A stretch of DNA of 64,000 bases from Leptospira hartskeerlii (GCF_002811475.1 NZ_NPDL01000001.1:62001-126000), one strand, 5' to 3'. Counted from the stretch's first letter, positions 44,005-54,263 are shown. Made by a program: numbers and translations. The notes: a model not told the origin generated them from the letters alone.

Positions 44005-45033
44005 ATGATTCGCTCCGTTTATAGAGTCGATACCAAGGGTTCTTTAGATTCTCTGGAAAGAAGAGAAGAGGAACTTCCTCCCCCAGGAGACAATGAAGTC
44101 ACGGTTGAGATCCGTGCAATCGGTCTGAATTTTGCGGATATTTTCGCAATCCAAGGATTGTATAGCGCGGCACCTAAAGGATCTTTTATTCCAGGTTTGG
44201 AATATTCCGGTAAGGTAGTGGCCGTTGGTAAGAAGGTTAAAAATTTCAAAAAGAACGATAAGGTCATGGGAGTGACCCGCTTCGGAGCGTATGCGGATTA
44301 TATAAACATAGACTCTCGATATATTTTTTCTCTTCCGTCAAAATGGAGTTTCGAGCAGGGAGCTGGATTTTTAGTCCAAGGACTTACTGCTTATTATGCT
44401 CTTCTTCCTTTAGGAGATTTAAGAAAAGGTCAAAATGTACTGATCCATAGCGCCGCGGGAGGAGTAGGGATCTACGCCAATCGTATCGCTAAAAAATTCG
44501 GAGCTTGGACAGTAGGCTCTGTAGGAAATCATTCTAAAATTTCTCTCTTAGAAAAAGAAGGTTATGATGCTTGGATCATTCGATCTTCTCGCTTTCCGGA
44601 AGAATTAAAAACAGCACTCGGCGGAAGAGAATTAGATTTGGTCTTAGAATGTATTGGCGGTAAAATTTTCAAAGCAAGCTACGAGGCTCTTTCTCCTATG
44701 GGCCGGATGGTTGTTTATGGTTCCGCTTCCTTTATGAGCCAAGGAGATAAGGTTAATTGGCTGACTTTGGCTTGGAGATATTTGACCAGGCCTAAAGTGG
44801 ATACTTTAGAGATTGTTTCTGATAATAAAGCAGTGATGGGATTTAATCTGATCTGGTTGTACGAAAAGATCGATGAACTAACAATCCATCTGAAAGCACT
44901 TTTGAAATTAAATCTGGAACCGCCTCATATAGATTCCGTATATCCTTTTGTGGATCTTCCAGAAGCAGTTCGGCATTTCCAAACCGGAAATACTACCGGC
45001 AAAGTGGTGATTACTGTCGAATCCGGAAAATGA
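44005..45033 (+). CDS. Quinone-oxidoreductase-like MDR protein
   Basis: NADPH-dependent medium-chain reductase of 342 residues. The cofactor-binding Gly motif is in [19 protein letters not shown], and the N-terminal [14 protein letters not shown] with [18 protein letters not shown] and RFGAYADY is that of the quinone-oxidoreductase/VAT-1-like branch. Zinc ligands are absent, as usual in this branch. It is the first gene of the operon with the polyprenyl synthase; its stop overlaps the next ATG by 4 bases. Confidence 0.9.
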   Translation: MIRSVYRVDTKGSLDSLERREEELPPPGDNEVTVEIRAIGLNFADIFAIQGLYSAAPKGSFIPGLEYSGKVVAVGKKVKNFKKNDKVMGVTRFGAYADYINIDSRYIFSLPSKWSFEQGAGFLVQGLTAYYALLPLGDLRKGQNVLIHSAAGGVGIYANRIAKKFGAWTVGSVGNHSKISLLEKEGYDAWIIRSSRFPEELKTALGGRELDLVLECIGGKIFKASYEALSPMGRMVVYGSASFMSQGDKVNWLTLAWRYLTRPKVDTLEIVSDNKAVMGFNLIWLYEKIDELTIHLKALLKLNLEPPHIDSVYPFVDLPEAVRHFQTGNTTGKVVITVESGK

Positions 45034-45968
45034 CAAATCGAACGGAAACAAGCGAACTTTCTCAACTACTAAAACGTTCTAAAGATCGTTTCGAAAATTA
45101 TTTAGAAAACGAAGTATATCCATTTTTTAAAAAAGAATCTGCTCCGGAACTTGCGGCCGCTATGGAATACAGCCTGAGGGCTGGAGGAAAAAGGTTACGA
45201 CCAATTCTAACATTTGCTTCCTTTGGAAAGATTAATCCCGATTCTCTTTCGATCGGAGCTGCATTAGAGTTTGTTCATACATATAGTCTGATCCATGACG
45301 ATCTTCCTAGTATGGACGATGACGATTTCAGAAGAGGAAAACCTTCTCTCCATAAACAATTTTCAGAAGCGACTGCAATACTTGCGGGAGATGCTTTGCA
45401 GGCGTATGCGTTTGATTGGTTGACCCAGATCGATTCTTCTGATAAAAACCTGCATAAGGATTTGGTCAGAGTTTTGGCAAAAGGGGCAGGGGCCGCAGGA
45501 ATGGTTTCCGGGCAAATGTATGATTTGTTATTAGAAAGGAATCCTTCTTCTTTAACCGGAACAAAAGAAGAATTACTTTCTAAAACTCATAGATTGAAGA
45601 CGGGAGCATTGATCCAAGCTTCATTTCTGATGGGAAATCGTTTAAGAGAAGATTATCAAGAGAGAGAAGAAACCATCTCCGAATATGGCGCCAAACTTGG
45701 TTTATTATTTCAGATCACGGACGATATTTTAGATATCGAAGGCACTCAGGAAGATTTGGGAAAAACTCCAGGTAAGGATGGAAAATCCGGAAAGATCACT
45801 TATCCTTCTTTGTATGGAATGGAAACTTGTAAACAGATGGTCTCAGATCTAGTTTCAGAGTTGGAAGAATTAGGATCCGATCTGGATACTTCTTCTAAAT
45901 TGGAAGCTTCCGAGTTTCCAGAATTCTTTCGATCCTTACCTTCTAACATTGGCAAAAGAAAAAATTAG
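45030..45968 (+). CDS. ispA: Polyprenyl diphosphate synthase (farnesyl/geranylgeranyl type)
   Basis: Protein of 312 residues that condenses isopentenyl diphosphate with allylic diphosphates. The first Asp-rich motif is [18 protein letters not shown], the second [12 protein letters not shown], and the GGKRLRP substrate-binding loop is near residue 50. The exact chain length of the product cannot be deduced reliably. The gene overlaps the MDR gene by 4 bases and its 3' end overlaps the TlyA start by 20 bases. Confidence 0.93.
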   Translation: MTNRTETSELSQLLKRSKDRFENYLENEVYPFFKKESAPELAAAMEYSLRAGGKRLRPILTFASFGKINPDSLSIGAALEFVHTYSLIHDDLPSMDDDDFRRGKPSLHKQFSEATAILAGDALQAYAFDWLTQIDSSDKNLHKDLVRVLAKGAGAAGMVSGQMYDLLLERNPSSLTGTKEELLSKTHRLKTGALIQASFLMGNRLREDYQEREETISEYGAKLGLLFQITDDILDIEGTQEDLGKTPGKDGKSGKITYPSLYGMETCKQMVSDLVSELEELGSDLDTSSKLEASEFPEFFRSLPSNIGKRKN

Positions 45969-46731
45969 GCTAGATGACTTACTCTTGAAAAAGGGTTTGG
46001 CCGAGGATATTTCCAAGGCTAGAAGTCTAATCTTATCCGGTTCGGTTCTCGTGAACGATAGGATGTCCGATAAGGTGGGCACATTATTCTATGAGTCGGT
46101 TGAGATCCGGATTAGAGAGATTATTCCTAAATATGTGAGTAGAGGAGCTTATAAACTCAAAGCTGCATTCGAAAAATGGAATATTTCCGTCAAAGGTAAA
46201 CTCTGTATGGATTGGGGAGCATCTACAGGCGGATTCACCCAAGTCCTTTTGGAAGAAGGCGCGGACTTAGTATTCGCTTTCGATGTCGGTTACGGACAGA
46301 TGGCTTCCAAGGTCGCGATGAACCCAAAGGTTACCGTAAGAGATCGATTTCATATCAGGGATACTAGCTGGAAATTATTGTCTTCTTTATGGTCGGAAAA
46401 AACGGAGCAAAAGTTTCCAGATGAGATATTTCTGGTGATGGACTTAAGTTTTATTTCTCTTCGTATTGTTCTTCCTGTTCTTTCCGAACTCAAAAACAAA
46501 AATCCAAACGTTCGTTGGAATATAGTTAGTTTATTCAAGCCTCAGTTTGAGACAGAGTCTATAAATTTGGACAAAGGAGTCCTGAGAGATCCTTGGATCC
46601 GTTGGAAAACGATCCGTTCTTTTCTGCAATTTTTGAAAAATGAAATTAAGGGGAAAAGGATAGGTTTAGAAGATTCCCCGATTACCGGGAGAGATGGTAA
46701 CCGGGAAATCTTAGTGTATTGGACTCTTTAG
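45949..46731 (+). CDS. tlyA: TlyA-family rRNA methyltransferase (annotated hemolysin)
   Basis: Protein of 260 residues: an N-terminal S4 RNA-binding domain (about 1-60, [20 protein letters not shown]) and a C-terminal FtsJ-type methyltransferase with the SAM motif WGASTGGFTQVLLEEGA (about residue 90). Known TlyA proteins methylate the 2'-O of cytidines in 16S and 23S rRNA; the 'hemolysin' name comes from indirect effects. The start is TTG at 45949, inside the ispA gene, with no strong ribosome-binding site, so it is translationally coupled. The stop is 1 base from the convergent monooxygenase gene. Confidence 0.93.
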   Translation: MAKEKIRLDDLLLKKGLAEDISKARSLILSGSVLVNDRMSDKVGTLFYESVEIRIREIIPKYVSRGAYKLKAAFEKWNISVKGKLCMDWGASTGGFTQVLLEEGADLVFAFDVGYGQMASKVAMNPKVTVRDRFHIRDTSWKLLSSLWSEKTEQKFPDEIFLVMDLSFISLRIVLPVLSELKNKNPNVRWNIVSLFKPQFETESINLDKGVLRDPWIRWKTIRSFLQFLKNEIKGKRIGLEDSPITGRDGNREILVYWTL

Positions 46732-46732
46732 T

Positions 46733-48310
46733 TTAACCGAATGTCGCGTCTAAGGCCATAGAGAATCTAGATCCGATCCCTGGTTTTTTTGCCTTTCCAT
46801 CTACACGAACAAATTCGTAGTCATTAGGACGAAGGAAGAATGTCCTGGCCTTAAATTCGAAAGTGAATCCCGGCCAAAGAGTTGTATTTCTACCGGAACT
46901 AGTATTGTACCAGCTTACGCATCCTCCGGTCAACCAAACGGATTTGCTAAGACGTCTTTGGATCTCTTCGTTATAACGGTCTTGGACATCTTTACGGACA
47001 TCGATAAACTTTATGTTTTTATTAAGTAGATAGCGAATTCCTTGAAGAGCATATTGCACTTGGGATTCTATCATTAGGATCATCGAACTATGGCCTAATC
47101 CAGTATTCGGACCTACAATCATAAACATATTCGGAAAACCCGAAATCGTGGTTCCTAAATATGCTTCTGCGCCATCTTCCCAAACATCTGCCAAAAGTTT
47201 TCCATTTCTTCCTCTGATCTCAAAAGGAGAAACCGCCTCTGCCGCTTGGAAGCCGGTGGCAAAAACGATTGCATCAACCTTATGTTCTACTCCATCCTTT
47301 GTTTTAACTCCGGAAGCAGTGATCTCTTCGATACCTTCGGTAACCAATTCAACATTCTCTCTGTTCAAGGCTGGATAGTAGTCGTTGGAAAGAAGGATAC
47401 GTTTACATCCGATCGTATAATTCGGGGTCAGCTTTCGTCTGAGTTCTTCGCTATGAATACTTTTATTGATAAAACTTTTTGCAAATTTCTCAAAAATTTT
47501 CATTAGCTTGGGATTGATTGCAAATGCTATTACTCCGATTTCGTTCAACCAATAGATGGCTTTTCTAAACAACCATCTTAATGGAGGAATAAATTTGAAA
47601 ACCCCTTTGACGGAACCAGATATATTGCTATCCGGTTTTGGGATGATCCAAGCTGGAGTTCTTTGGAAAAGTTTTAATGTTCCCACGATTGGAGCGATAG
47701 TGGGAACGATTTGGATCGCACTTGCTCCCGTTCCGATCACCGCTACCTTCTTTCCTTGGAGATTGTAGTTATGATCCCACTTTGCGGAGTGAAATTTTGC
47801 TCCTTTAAATGTATCTATTCCTTTGATATTCGGAAGAACAGGTCTACTTAAACCACCTGTGCCGCTAACAACGGATTTCGTTTTGTAGGACTTCCCACCG
47901 GTGGTGTTGATTTCCCAGAGACCCGTTTTTTCGTCAAAAAAGGCTCCACTCACTTCCGAGTTAGTGCGTATATAAGAACGAATTCCGAAACGGTCTGTAC
48001 ATTGGTTCATATAATTTAGGATTTCTTCTTGAGGTCCGAAAAGTCTGGACCAATCCGATTTGGGCGCGAATGAAAAAGAATATAAATGGGACTGAACGTC
48101 ACAGGCGGCCCCAGGATAATTATTATCTCTCCAGGTTCCTCCGATCCCATTTCCTTTTTCTAAAATAACAAAAGATTCTATTCCCGCTTGTTTCAAACGG
48201 ATCCCCATACATAGTCCTGCGAATCCGGTTCCTATGATAACGACATCATATACTTTTTCCGCTTGGGAGTTTTGGCTGAGGCTTGGTCTTTCCAATGTCT
48301 GAGCTACCAT
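46733..48310 (-). CDS. Flavin-dependent monooxygenase, Baeyer-Villiger type
   Basis: Protein of 525 residues with an FAD-binding GTGFAGLCMGIRL near the N-terminus, a second NADPH-binding GTGASAIQIVPTIA (about 180), and the Baeyer-Villiger fingerprint FxGxxxHxxxW[D/P] as FKGAKFHSAKWDH (about 165). This group oxidises ketones to esters or hydroxylates soft atoms. The substrate is unknown. It is alone on its strand; upstream are two dyad sequences that might hold an operator. Confidence 0.92.
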   Translation of the reverse strand: MVAQTLERPSLSQNSQAEKVYDVVIIGTGFAGLCMGIRLKQAGIESFVILEKGNGIGGTWRDNNYPGAACDVQSHLYSFSFAPKSDWSRLFGPQEEILNYMNQCTDRFGIRSYIRTNSEVSGAFFDEKTGLWEINTTGGKSYKTKSVVSGTGGLSRPVLPNIKGIDTFKGAKFHSAKWDHNYNLQGKKVAVIGTGASAIQIVPTIAPIVGTLKLFQRTPAWIIPKPDSNISGSVKGVFKFIPPLRWLFRKAIYWLNEIGVIAFAINPKLMKIFEKFAKSFINKSIHSEELRRKLTPNYTIGCKRILLSNDYYPALNRENVELVTEGIEEITASGVKTKDGVEHKVDAIVFATGFQAAEAVSPFEIRGRNGKLLADVWEDGAEAYLGTTISGFPNMFMIVGPNTGLGHSSMILMIESQVQYALQGIRYLLNKNIKFIDVRKDVQDRYNEEIQRRLSKSVWLTGGCVSWYNTSSGRNTTLWPGFTFEFKARTFFLRPNDYEFVRVDGKAKKPGIGSRFSMALDATFG

Positions 48311-48484
48311 TCTTCTTCTCTCCTCTAAACATTCTCTCCGGAGTTCCCCGGTGTTTTGTTGAGAATATAGAATACAATCTTTCTCGGAAAGGATCGTCCG
48401 ATCTTAGAATTTACTACCGGGAAATACTAATAAATTCCGAAATCAGTAAGGATCTTCATTCTATTTACATTTCTATTTTTCCTA

Positions 48485-48500
48485 CGGAATGAATATTCCG
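48485..48500. repeat. Dyad CGGAAT-4-ATTCCG upstream of the monooxygenase gene
   Basis: A 6-bp inverted repeat with a 4-base centre, in the 295-base region between the divergent genes 46733-48310 and 48606-49040. The rest of that region holds nothing I can support beyond the second dyad at 48524. Confidence 0.5.
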
Positions 48501-48523
48501 GCGTTGATCCATCAAATCTTGCA

Positions 48524-48542
48524 AAAAGTGTGAACCACTTTT
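48524..48542. repeat. Dyad AAAAGTG-5-CACTTTT
   Basis: A perfect 7-bp inverted repeat with a 5-base centre, 63 bases before the ATG at 48606. It may be an operator or a hairpin in the leader. Confidence 0.5.
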
Positions 48543-48605
48543 CCTCTTTGAGACCTGTTCTTTCAAAGCAACTCGCTTGAAAATCAAATCAAGGATGTAT
48601 AAAGT

Positions 48606-49040
48606 ATGACTGAACCAATACTGTTAGTTCCCAAAGCGCTCAGGAACAGTTTAGGCGAAGAAGGTTCTGAGGCTCTTGTTAGTCTTTTAAATCAAGCCAA
48701 TTCCGGAGGAAGAAAATTTATGGAAGAATTCGTTTCAGAAAGATTTGAAAAAAGACTGATGGAAGAGACCGGCAAGCTTCGTTTAGAATTTAAAGAAGAA
48801 ACCGGTAAACTCAGAATGGAATTTAAGGAAGAAACCGCAAAACTTTGGATCGCAATTGCGGAACTAAGAGCGGAGATGCATGCAGGTTTCGCCGGCATCC
48901 AAGAACAATTCAAAGAAGTGTATAAAGAGATCGCAAGTATTCATAAGACTATTGCTTCTCAAACGAGATGGATGGTTGCAGTGATTATCGCTTCCGTTCT
49001 TCCTATTTATATTGGTTTAGCAAAACTCATTTTCCAATAA
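48606..49040 (+). CDS. Coiled-coil protein with C-terminal membrane anchor (LA_3696-like family)
   Basis: Protein of 144 residues. It has an N-terminal region (LVPKALRNSLGEEGSEALV), a coiled-coil with an 11-residue repeat (EETGKLRLEFK, EETGKLRMEFK, EETAKLWIAIA), and a C-terminal membrane segment (WMVAVIIASVLPIYIGLAKLIF). It resembles a widespread Leptospira family, LA_3696-like, whose role is unknown. An AAGG site lies shortly before the ATG. The C-terminal anchor suggests the coiled coil faces the cytoplasm or periplasm; the side is not predictable. Confidence 0.78.
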   Translation: MTEPILLVPKALRNSLGEEGSEALVSLLNQANSGGRKFMEEFVSERFEKRLMEETGKLRLEFKEETGKLRMEFKEETAKLWIAIAELRAEMHAGFAGIQEQFKEVYKEIASIHKTIASQTRWMVAVIIASVLPIYIGLAKLIFQ

Positions 49041-49064
49041 TCTCTCACAATCCTTTTAGGCATA

Positions 49065-49097
49065 AAAAAACCCCAGTTTTTCCAACCGGGGTTTTTT
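49065..49097. terminator. Bidirectional intrinsic terminator
   Basis: Perfect 10-bp stem AAAAAACCCC / GGGGTTTTTT (49065-49074 with 49088-49097), 13-base loop, between the convergent genes at 48606 and 49123. Confidence 0.9.
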
Positions 49098-49122
49098 CCT
49101 ACATTGAAATGAAAAGAGAGGA

Positions 49123-50043
<921 letters not shown>

Positions 50044-50077
50044 ACCTGTGCCTTCTCTTTCAAAGATAGGATTTAGA

Positions 50078-50099
50078 AAAAGGACGGCAAAGTCCTTTT
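50078..50099 (-). promoter_or_regulatory. Terminator-like hairpin in the fcpA leader
   Basis: Minus strand AAAAGGAC / GTCCTTTT with a 6-base loop (8 perfect pairs), followed by a T-rich stretch, 34 bases before the GTG start of fcpA. It could act as an attenuator or as a protective 5' hairpin. Confidence 0.5.
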
Positions 50100-50385
50100 C
50101 TTCTGTTTATCTATCGGTCAGGGACCTTTAGATATAAACCTGGATTAAAAAAAATTTCCCATTTTTCCTATACAAGGGACATAAACGAGAATCTTTTTAC
50201 AGTATCCATTAGCGAATTTCTATCATTTTTCGCTAATTTTGTACCCTGAATCCGTTCAGAGACTCCTCCAGGATCTCGCTTAAAGCAGAACTTGTCAGCA
50301 GATTTTTAGGAATTCCTAGGAAATGATTGGTTCTTAGATTTCTTTCTTTCTATTACTTCCCTTTCTTCCAGTCTGGATCTAGGCC
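50100..50385. other. Intergenic region between fcpA and the DnaC-like gene
   Basis: The remaining 286 bases between the divergent genes. It contains the dyad TTAGCGAA-12-TTCGCTAA (50209-50236), and presumably promoters for both genes, but no box pair convincing enough to mark. No small ORF with a ribosome-binding site was seen. Confidence 0.6.
50209..50236. repeat. Dyad TTAGCGAA / TTCGCTAA
   Basis: A perfect 8-bp inverted repeat with a 12-base AT-rich centre, in the control region shared by fcpA and the DnaC-like gene. The spacing fits a dimeric regulator that contacts two successive major grooves. Confidence 0.5.
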
Positions 50386-51246
50386 ATGAATTTAAAGAAT
50401 TTAACCCCGATCCGAGAAGGTTCTCCCAGCTGTAAATTCTGCGCGGGAGTCGGATTTCTTTTGGAAGAGAACGTAAAGAATTCCACCTCTGGAGTTCTGT
50501 TACTTTGCTCCTGCGTAGGAGAGTCCTGCCCTTGTGGTGGCAAAGCTCCTTATATGGTCTATGACGAAAGTCAAAATAGGATGTTACCTTGTGTCTGTCA
50601 TAACGCTAGAATGGAGTTAGGCAAGGTAGAATATTTGGTGAAGAAGGCGGGCATCCCTTCCAGATACAGATACAGAACTCTGGATAGAATGGAATTGAAT
50701 GTAGATGCTCCCGGGAAAGGCGGATTTATTATCGCACACAACTGGGCTCATGATTTGATTAAAGATTGGGGCAAGGAGAATAAAAAATTAGAAGGTCTGT
50801 ATCTCTGGGGAGGAACAGGTTCCGGCAAAACATTACTAGCCTGTGCAATCTTAAACGAACTTATTTTTAATTACGGGACCGAATGCAAATACGCAAAGAT
50901 CAATCGGGACTTTCTTTCTACCATTCGTGATAGTTATCAAAAAGAAAGTGAACTCCATGGAATGGAACAGACTATTAAAAAACAATTCACCGATGTGGAA
51001 GTTTTGGTCTTAGACGATTTCGGAGCGAACAAAGAATCCGATTGGGCTAACTCCCAATTATACGACTTAATAGATACTAGATACGAAGAAGAAAAATTAA
51101 CCATTCTTACTTCTAATATTCCTCCTACAGACTGGAAAGATAAAGCGGAAGGAAGGATTTTTTCTAGATTAATGGAAATGGCGCATCCTCTTCATTTAGA
51201 TTGTCCGGATTATCGTCTAAGTCATAGCGCTTTCGGAACTCATTGA
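50386..51246 (+). CDS. DnaC/IstB-like AAA+ ATPase
   Basis: Protein of 286 residues of the helicase-loader family. The N-terminal part (about 10-85) has Cys pairs CKFCAGVGF, LLCSC, CPCGG and LPCVC, probably a zinc-binding region. The ATPase has Walker A GGTGSGKTLLA (about residue 145) and Walker B VLVLDDFGA (about 207), then sensor TILTSNIPP and GRIFSRLMEMA. It could load the replicative helicase, but the usual partner dnaB gene is not near. It is the first gene of the operon with folK, panB and the DAHP synthase. No clear ribosome-binding site precedes the ATG. Confidence 0.88.
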   Translation: MNLKNLTPIREGSPSCKFCAGVGFLLEENVKNSTSGVLLLCSCVGESCPCGGKAPYMVYDESQNRMLPCVCHNARMELGKVEYLVKKAGIPSRYRYRTLDRMELNVDAPGKGGFIIAHNWAHDLIKDWGKENKKLEGLYLWGGTGSGKTLLACAILNELIFNYGTECKYAKINRDFLSTIRDSYQKESELHGMEQTIKKQFTDVEVLVLDDFGANKESDWANSQLYDLIDTRYEEEKLTILTSNIPPTDWKDKAEGRIFSRLMEMAHPLHLDCPDYRLSHSAFGTH

Positions 51247-51698
51247 TGGATAAAAATAATCACATCGCATTTTTATGCTTGGGAACCAATTTAGGAGATC
51301 GTGAATTATATCTTTCGGAAGCGATCCAAAAGATAAGCGCTCACCCTGAGATACAGATCCTAAAAAAAGGAACTGCTTTAAACACAGTAGCCTTAGAAGT
51401 TACGGATCAACCCGACTTTTTGAATCAACTTCTTCAGATATCTACTCATCTTTCTCCTAGAGAACTTTTGGGTTTTTTATTGGGCATTGAAAATGAAATG
51501 GGAAGGGTTCGCACAAGAGATAAAGGCCCTCGAGTAATTGATATAGATATTCTTTCCATCGATGATATGAAAATCCATGAGAAGGGTTTACATCTTCCTC
51601 ATCATAGTCTGTTTACCCGTCCTTTTATATTAGAACTTTTAAATGAACTCGGAGAAGGTTCCCTGATCCAAGCTTTCGGGAATCCTTCGGAGGGATGA
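51246..51698 (+). CDS. folK: HPPK, 2-amino-4-hydroxy-6-hydroxymethyldihydropteridine pyrophosphokinase
   Basis: Enzyme of folate synthesis (150 residues) that transfers pyrophosphate from ATP to the pterin. The family signatures FLCLGTNLGDRE, DQPDFLNQL, RVRTRDKGPRVIDIDIL and LPHHSLFTRPFIL are present. Translation probably starts at ATG 51246, which overlaps the stop of the DnaC-like gene by one base. It is followed 1 base later by panB. Confidence 0.96.
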   Translation: MDKNNHIAFLCLGTNLGDRELYLSEAIQKISAHPEIQILKKGTALNTVALEVTDQPDFLNQLLQISTHLSPRELLGFLLGIENEMGRVRTRDKGPRVIDIDILSIDDMKIHEKGLHLPHHSLFTRPFILELLNELGEGSLIQAFGNPSEG

Positions 51699-51699
51699 C

Positions 51700-52500
51700 A
51701 TGAGAGATGTTAGCAAAGTATTTCCAAGAGGACCAAAACCTGTAGATAAAAAGATCACAGTATTGACCTGCTATGATTTTATGTTCGCAAGGATCTTAGA
51801 AGAATCGGGTGTAGATTGTATTCTAGTCGGGGACACTCTGGGTGTAGTTTACCAAGGCCAACCTACAACCTTGCCGGTCACCTTGGATGAAATGATCTAT
51901 CATGCAAAGGCCGTTAGAAGGGGTGCCCCCAATACTTTCGTAGTCGTGGACCTTCCGTTTCTAAGCTATCAGGTTTCTTTGGAAGAAGGCATCCGCTCTG
52001 CAGGAAAAGTAATGAAAGAAAGCGGATGTGATGCGGTAAAATTCGAAGGTGGCAGTCCCGAGATCCTAGAACTTATATATAAATTAGAACGGATCGGCAT
52101 CCCCGTTATGGGACATATAGGTCTTACTCCTCAATCGGTGAACGTTTTCGGAGGACATAAAATCCAAGGAAAAGCGGAAGAAGATAAGGCCAGATTGATA
52201 AGCGAAGCAAAAGGTATCTCCGACGCTGGAGCCTTCTCCATTGTTTTCGAACTGATCCCTTCTGCTCTTGCTAAGGAAATTTCCGAATCTGTCCCAATTC
52301 CTACGATCGGGATAGGAGCTGGAGCAGCGACCGATGGACAGGTGCTGGTAATTTACGATTTTCTTGGATTGAACAAGGGCTTTAAGCCTAAGTTCTTAAA
52401 AACTTTCCTGAATGGATACGATGACGTCTCTGGCGCAGTCAAAAATTATATTCAGGAAGTGAGAAATGGAAGTTTTCCAGGGCCGGAACATTCTCATTAA
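51700..52500 (+). CDS. panB: 3-methyl-2-oxobutanoate hydroxymethyltransferase
   Basis: First enzyme of pantothenate synthesis, forming ketopantoate from ketoisovalerate and methylene-THF; 266 residues. Typical motifs are TCYDFMFARILEESGVD, ILVGDTLGVVYQG, DEMIYHAKAVRRG, VVVDLPFLSYQ, VMGHIGLTPQS and IGIGAGAATDGQVLV. A GGAGGG site lies before ATG 51700, one base after the folK stop. Both genes use or supply folate-linked one-carbon metabolism. Confidence 0.97.
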   Translation: MRDVSKVFPRGPKPVDKKITVLTCYDFMFARILEESGVDCILVGDTLGVVYQGQPTTLPVTLDEMIYHAKAVRRGAPNTFVVVDLPFLSYQVSLEEGIRSAGKVMKESGCDAVKFEGGSPEILELIYKLERIGIPVMGHIGLTPQSVNVFGGHKIQGKAEEDKARLISEAKGISDAGAFSIVFELIPSALAKEISESVPIPTIGIGAGAATDGQVLVIYDFLGLNKGFKPKFLKTFLNGYDDVSGAVKNYIQEVRNGSFPGPEHSH

Positions 52501-52603
52501 TTTCTTTTCTCTGCGGATTTCTTGACGTTCCATGTATGAAGTAAAGGCTGGAGAGAGAATCAATCCCGATTGCAAAATCGAACAAAGATAGGACGGAAGA
52601 TAC

Positions 52604-53746
52604 GTGGACATAGTCGAACTGGAGAAGGGATATCCGGAAACCGAAGCAAAAATAAAGGCTTTGGCATCCGAATGTGGGAACGCCACCGAGATCATTCGCG
52701 GAGCGGTTGTATCCGATACCATTCATTTTATCGGGGATACCCGTAAGATCTCCGACAAGGAAGGTTATGTAAAAGAACTTCCTGGTGTGACTAGAATTTG
52801 GAACGTATCATTGCCTTATAAAAATATTGCCCGTACTGCTGCCGGTAAAAACGGAGAAGTAGTCCATCGTGAAAACCGAATTGTAGAAGTTCATGGAAAA
52901 GACGGATTAGTTCGTAAGTTCGGAACAGGAAAACATATTTTCCTCGTCGGTCCGGATTCTCCTCAGACTTACGAGCAAACTGTCACTATCGCAAAACAAG
53001 CCGTGGAGATTGGAAAAAAATTCGGGATCTTAGATCGTATCATCTTTAGAGGTGGAGCATTCAAACCTAGGACTCGTCCGACTGATTGGAGAGGAATGGG
53101 TTGGGACGGTATCAAATTACTCGATAGAGTAAAAGAAGAGACCGGACTTCCTTACGTAACGGAAGTTATGGACCACACCATGGCGGAAGAAGTTTCCAAG
53201 CATGCTGACATGATCCAGATCGGAACAAGAAACGCTCAAGACTTCGAACTTTTAGAAGCGGTTGGTCGCACTGGCAAACCTGTGATCTTAAAAAGAGGTT
53301 TCGGTAACGAGGCTATCGAGTGGTTCTCTGCTGCAGAATATATTGCTAATCAAGGAAATTTGAATATTGTTCTTTGTGAAAGAGGAGTGAAAACTCTTTT
53401 CATTAAAGAAGGATATTGCCGTAACACTCCGGATTTAAACGTGATCACTCACGCTAAGAATCAGACAATTCTTCCTGTGATCTTTGATCCAAGCCACGTT
53501 GCCGGTGACGATAAGATTGTAGTTTCGAATTTGTTGGCTTCTCTTCCGTTCAATCCTGACGGATCTATTACTGAAACCTTACATGTAGAAGAATTCCGTA
53601 AAGAGCAGATGTGTGATGCGGCTCAGGCGCTTCTAATGTCTCTCTATGAAAAAACGGTAGAAGCTATTTTAACTTATGAGGAAAAAATCAAACCTCTAAC
53701 GGATAAGGTAGATTCTTATTTTTTGGAACGTAAGGGAAAAAAGTAA
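52604..53746 (+). CDS. aroF: DAHP synthase (type I beta) with ferredoxin-like regulatory domain
   Basis: First enzyme of the shikimate pathway (phosphoenolpyruvate + erythrose-4-phosphate); 380 residues. Residues 1-70 are a ferredoxin-like domain, the allosteric domain of this subtype. The barrel contains GPDSPQTYEQT, RGGAFKPRTRPTDWRGMG, QIGTRNAQDFELLEAV, PVILKRGFG and DPSHVAGDDKIVV. The GTG at 52604 has an AGGACGGAAG site before it. It is 103 bases after panB, so it may be in the same operon or have its own promoter. Symbol aroF is used by function, not by direct orthology. Confidence 0.95.
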   Translation: MDIVELEKGYPETEAKIKALASECGNATEIIRGAVVSDTIHFIGDTRKISDKEGYVKELPGVTRIWNVSLPYKNIARTAAGKNGEVVHRENRIVEVHGKDGLVRKFGTGKHIFLVGPDSPQTYEQTVTIAKQAVEIGKKFGILDRIIFRGGAFKPRTRPTDWRGMGWDGIKLLDRVKEETGLPYVTEVMDHTMAEEVSKHADMIQIGTRNAQDFELLEAVGRTGKPVILKRGFGNEAIEWFSAAEYIANQGNLNIVLCERGVKTLFIKEGYCRNTPDLNVITHAKNQTILPVIFDPSHVAGDDKIVVSNLLASLPFNPDGSITETLHVEEFRKEQMCDAAQALLMSLYEKTVEAILTYEEKIKPLTDKVDSYFLERKGKK

Positions 53747-53762
53747 GTCCGAGACTTCGGGC

Positions 53763-54110
53763 TTATTCCGGAAATTTGGGGGCTAATTCTTTTTTGGTTT
53801 GCTCCCAAAGACTCGGAAGTTCCTGACAAAGAGCTAGACAAGCTTCTAAGTTTCCTTCCTTCAATTTTAGTTCAGCCTCAGTAACATTCTTCTGAACCGC
53901 CGCGAGTCCGAAATTCGCTGCAACACCTTTTGTCTGGTGTAATTCTGCTTGGAGTTCTACACTTTTCTTTTCGTCAGTGAAACTTTTGATATTTTCTAAA
54001 CGGCTGTTCATATTCTTACGCAAAGAACGTACCATTTCTTCCAGCCAAATAATATCATCCTCATCATCGCCTTGTTTTAGGGAATCTAGACGAGACCAAT
54101 CCACTAACAT
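53763..54110 (-). CDS. Histidine phosphotransfer (Hpt) protein
   Basis: Helical protein of 115 residues. The phospho-accepting His is H58 in ELHQTKGVAANFG, the signature of an Hpt domain. It would pass phosphate between a receiver of a hybrid kinase and a response regulator. The start is ATG 54110 with AAGGAG directly upstream, not the start at 54194, which lacks one. It is alone and convergent with the DAHP synthase gene, separated by 16 bases, so its partner is not shown by the context; hybrid kinase 13166-15760 and the receiver protein 1692-2537 are candidates. Confidence 0.9.
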   Translation of the reverse strand: MLVDWSRLDSLKQGDDEDDIIWLEEMVRSLRKNMNSRLENIKSFTDEKKSVELQAELHQTKGVAANFGLAAVQKNVTEAELKLKEGNLEACLALCQELPSLWEQTKKELAPKFPE

Positions 54111-54263
54111 AGAATTCTCCTTCCCGAACCGCGTTTGGCAATTTGATCCGGCTTCCAAAATTCGACGAAGCCTTGGACCCTTTACCGACCCCAATTATTT
54201 ATAGCTTGAATAAAAAATCCACGTCGATTTTCGTATTATGGAAGATTTAAGAGGCGAAACTTA

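Noticed and set aside
53745..53764. Possible terminator between the DAHP synthase and Hpt genes
   Set aside because: The stem has a G-U pair and lacks a U tract; it also overlaps the stop region of the Hpt gene.
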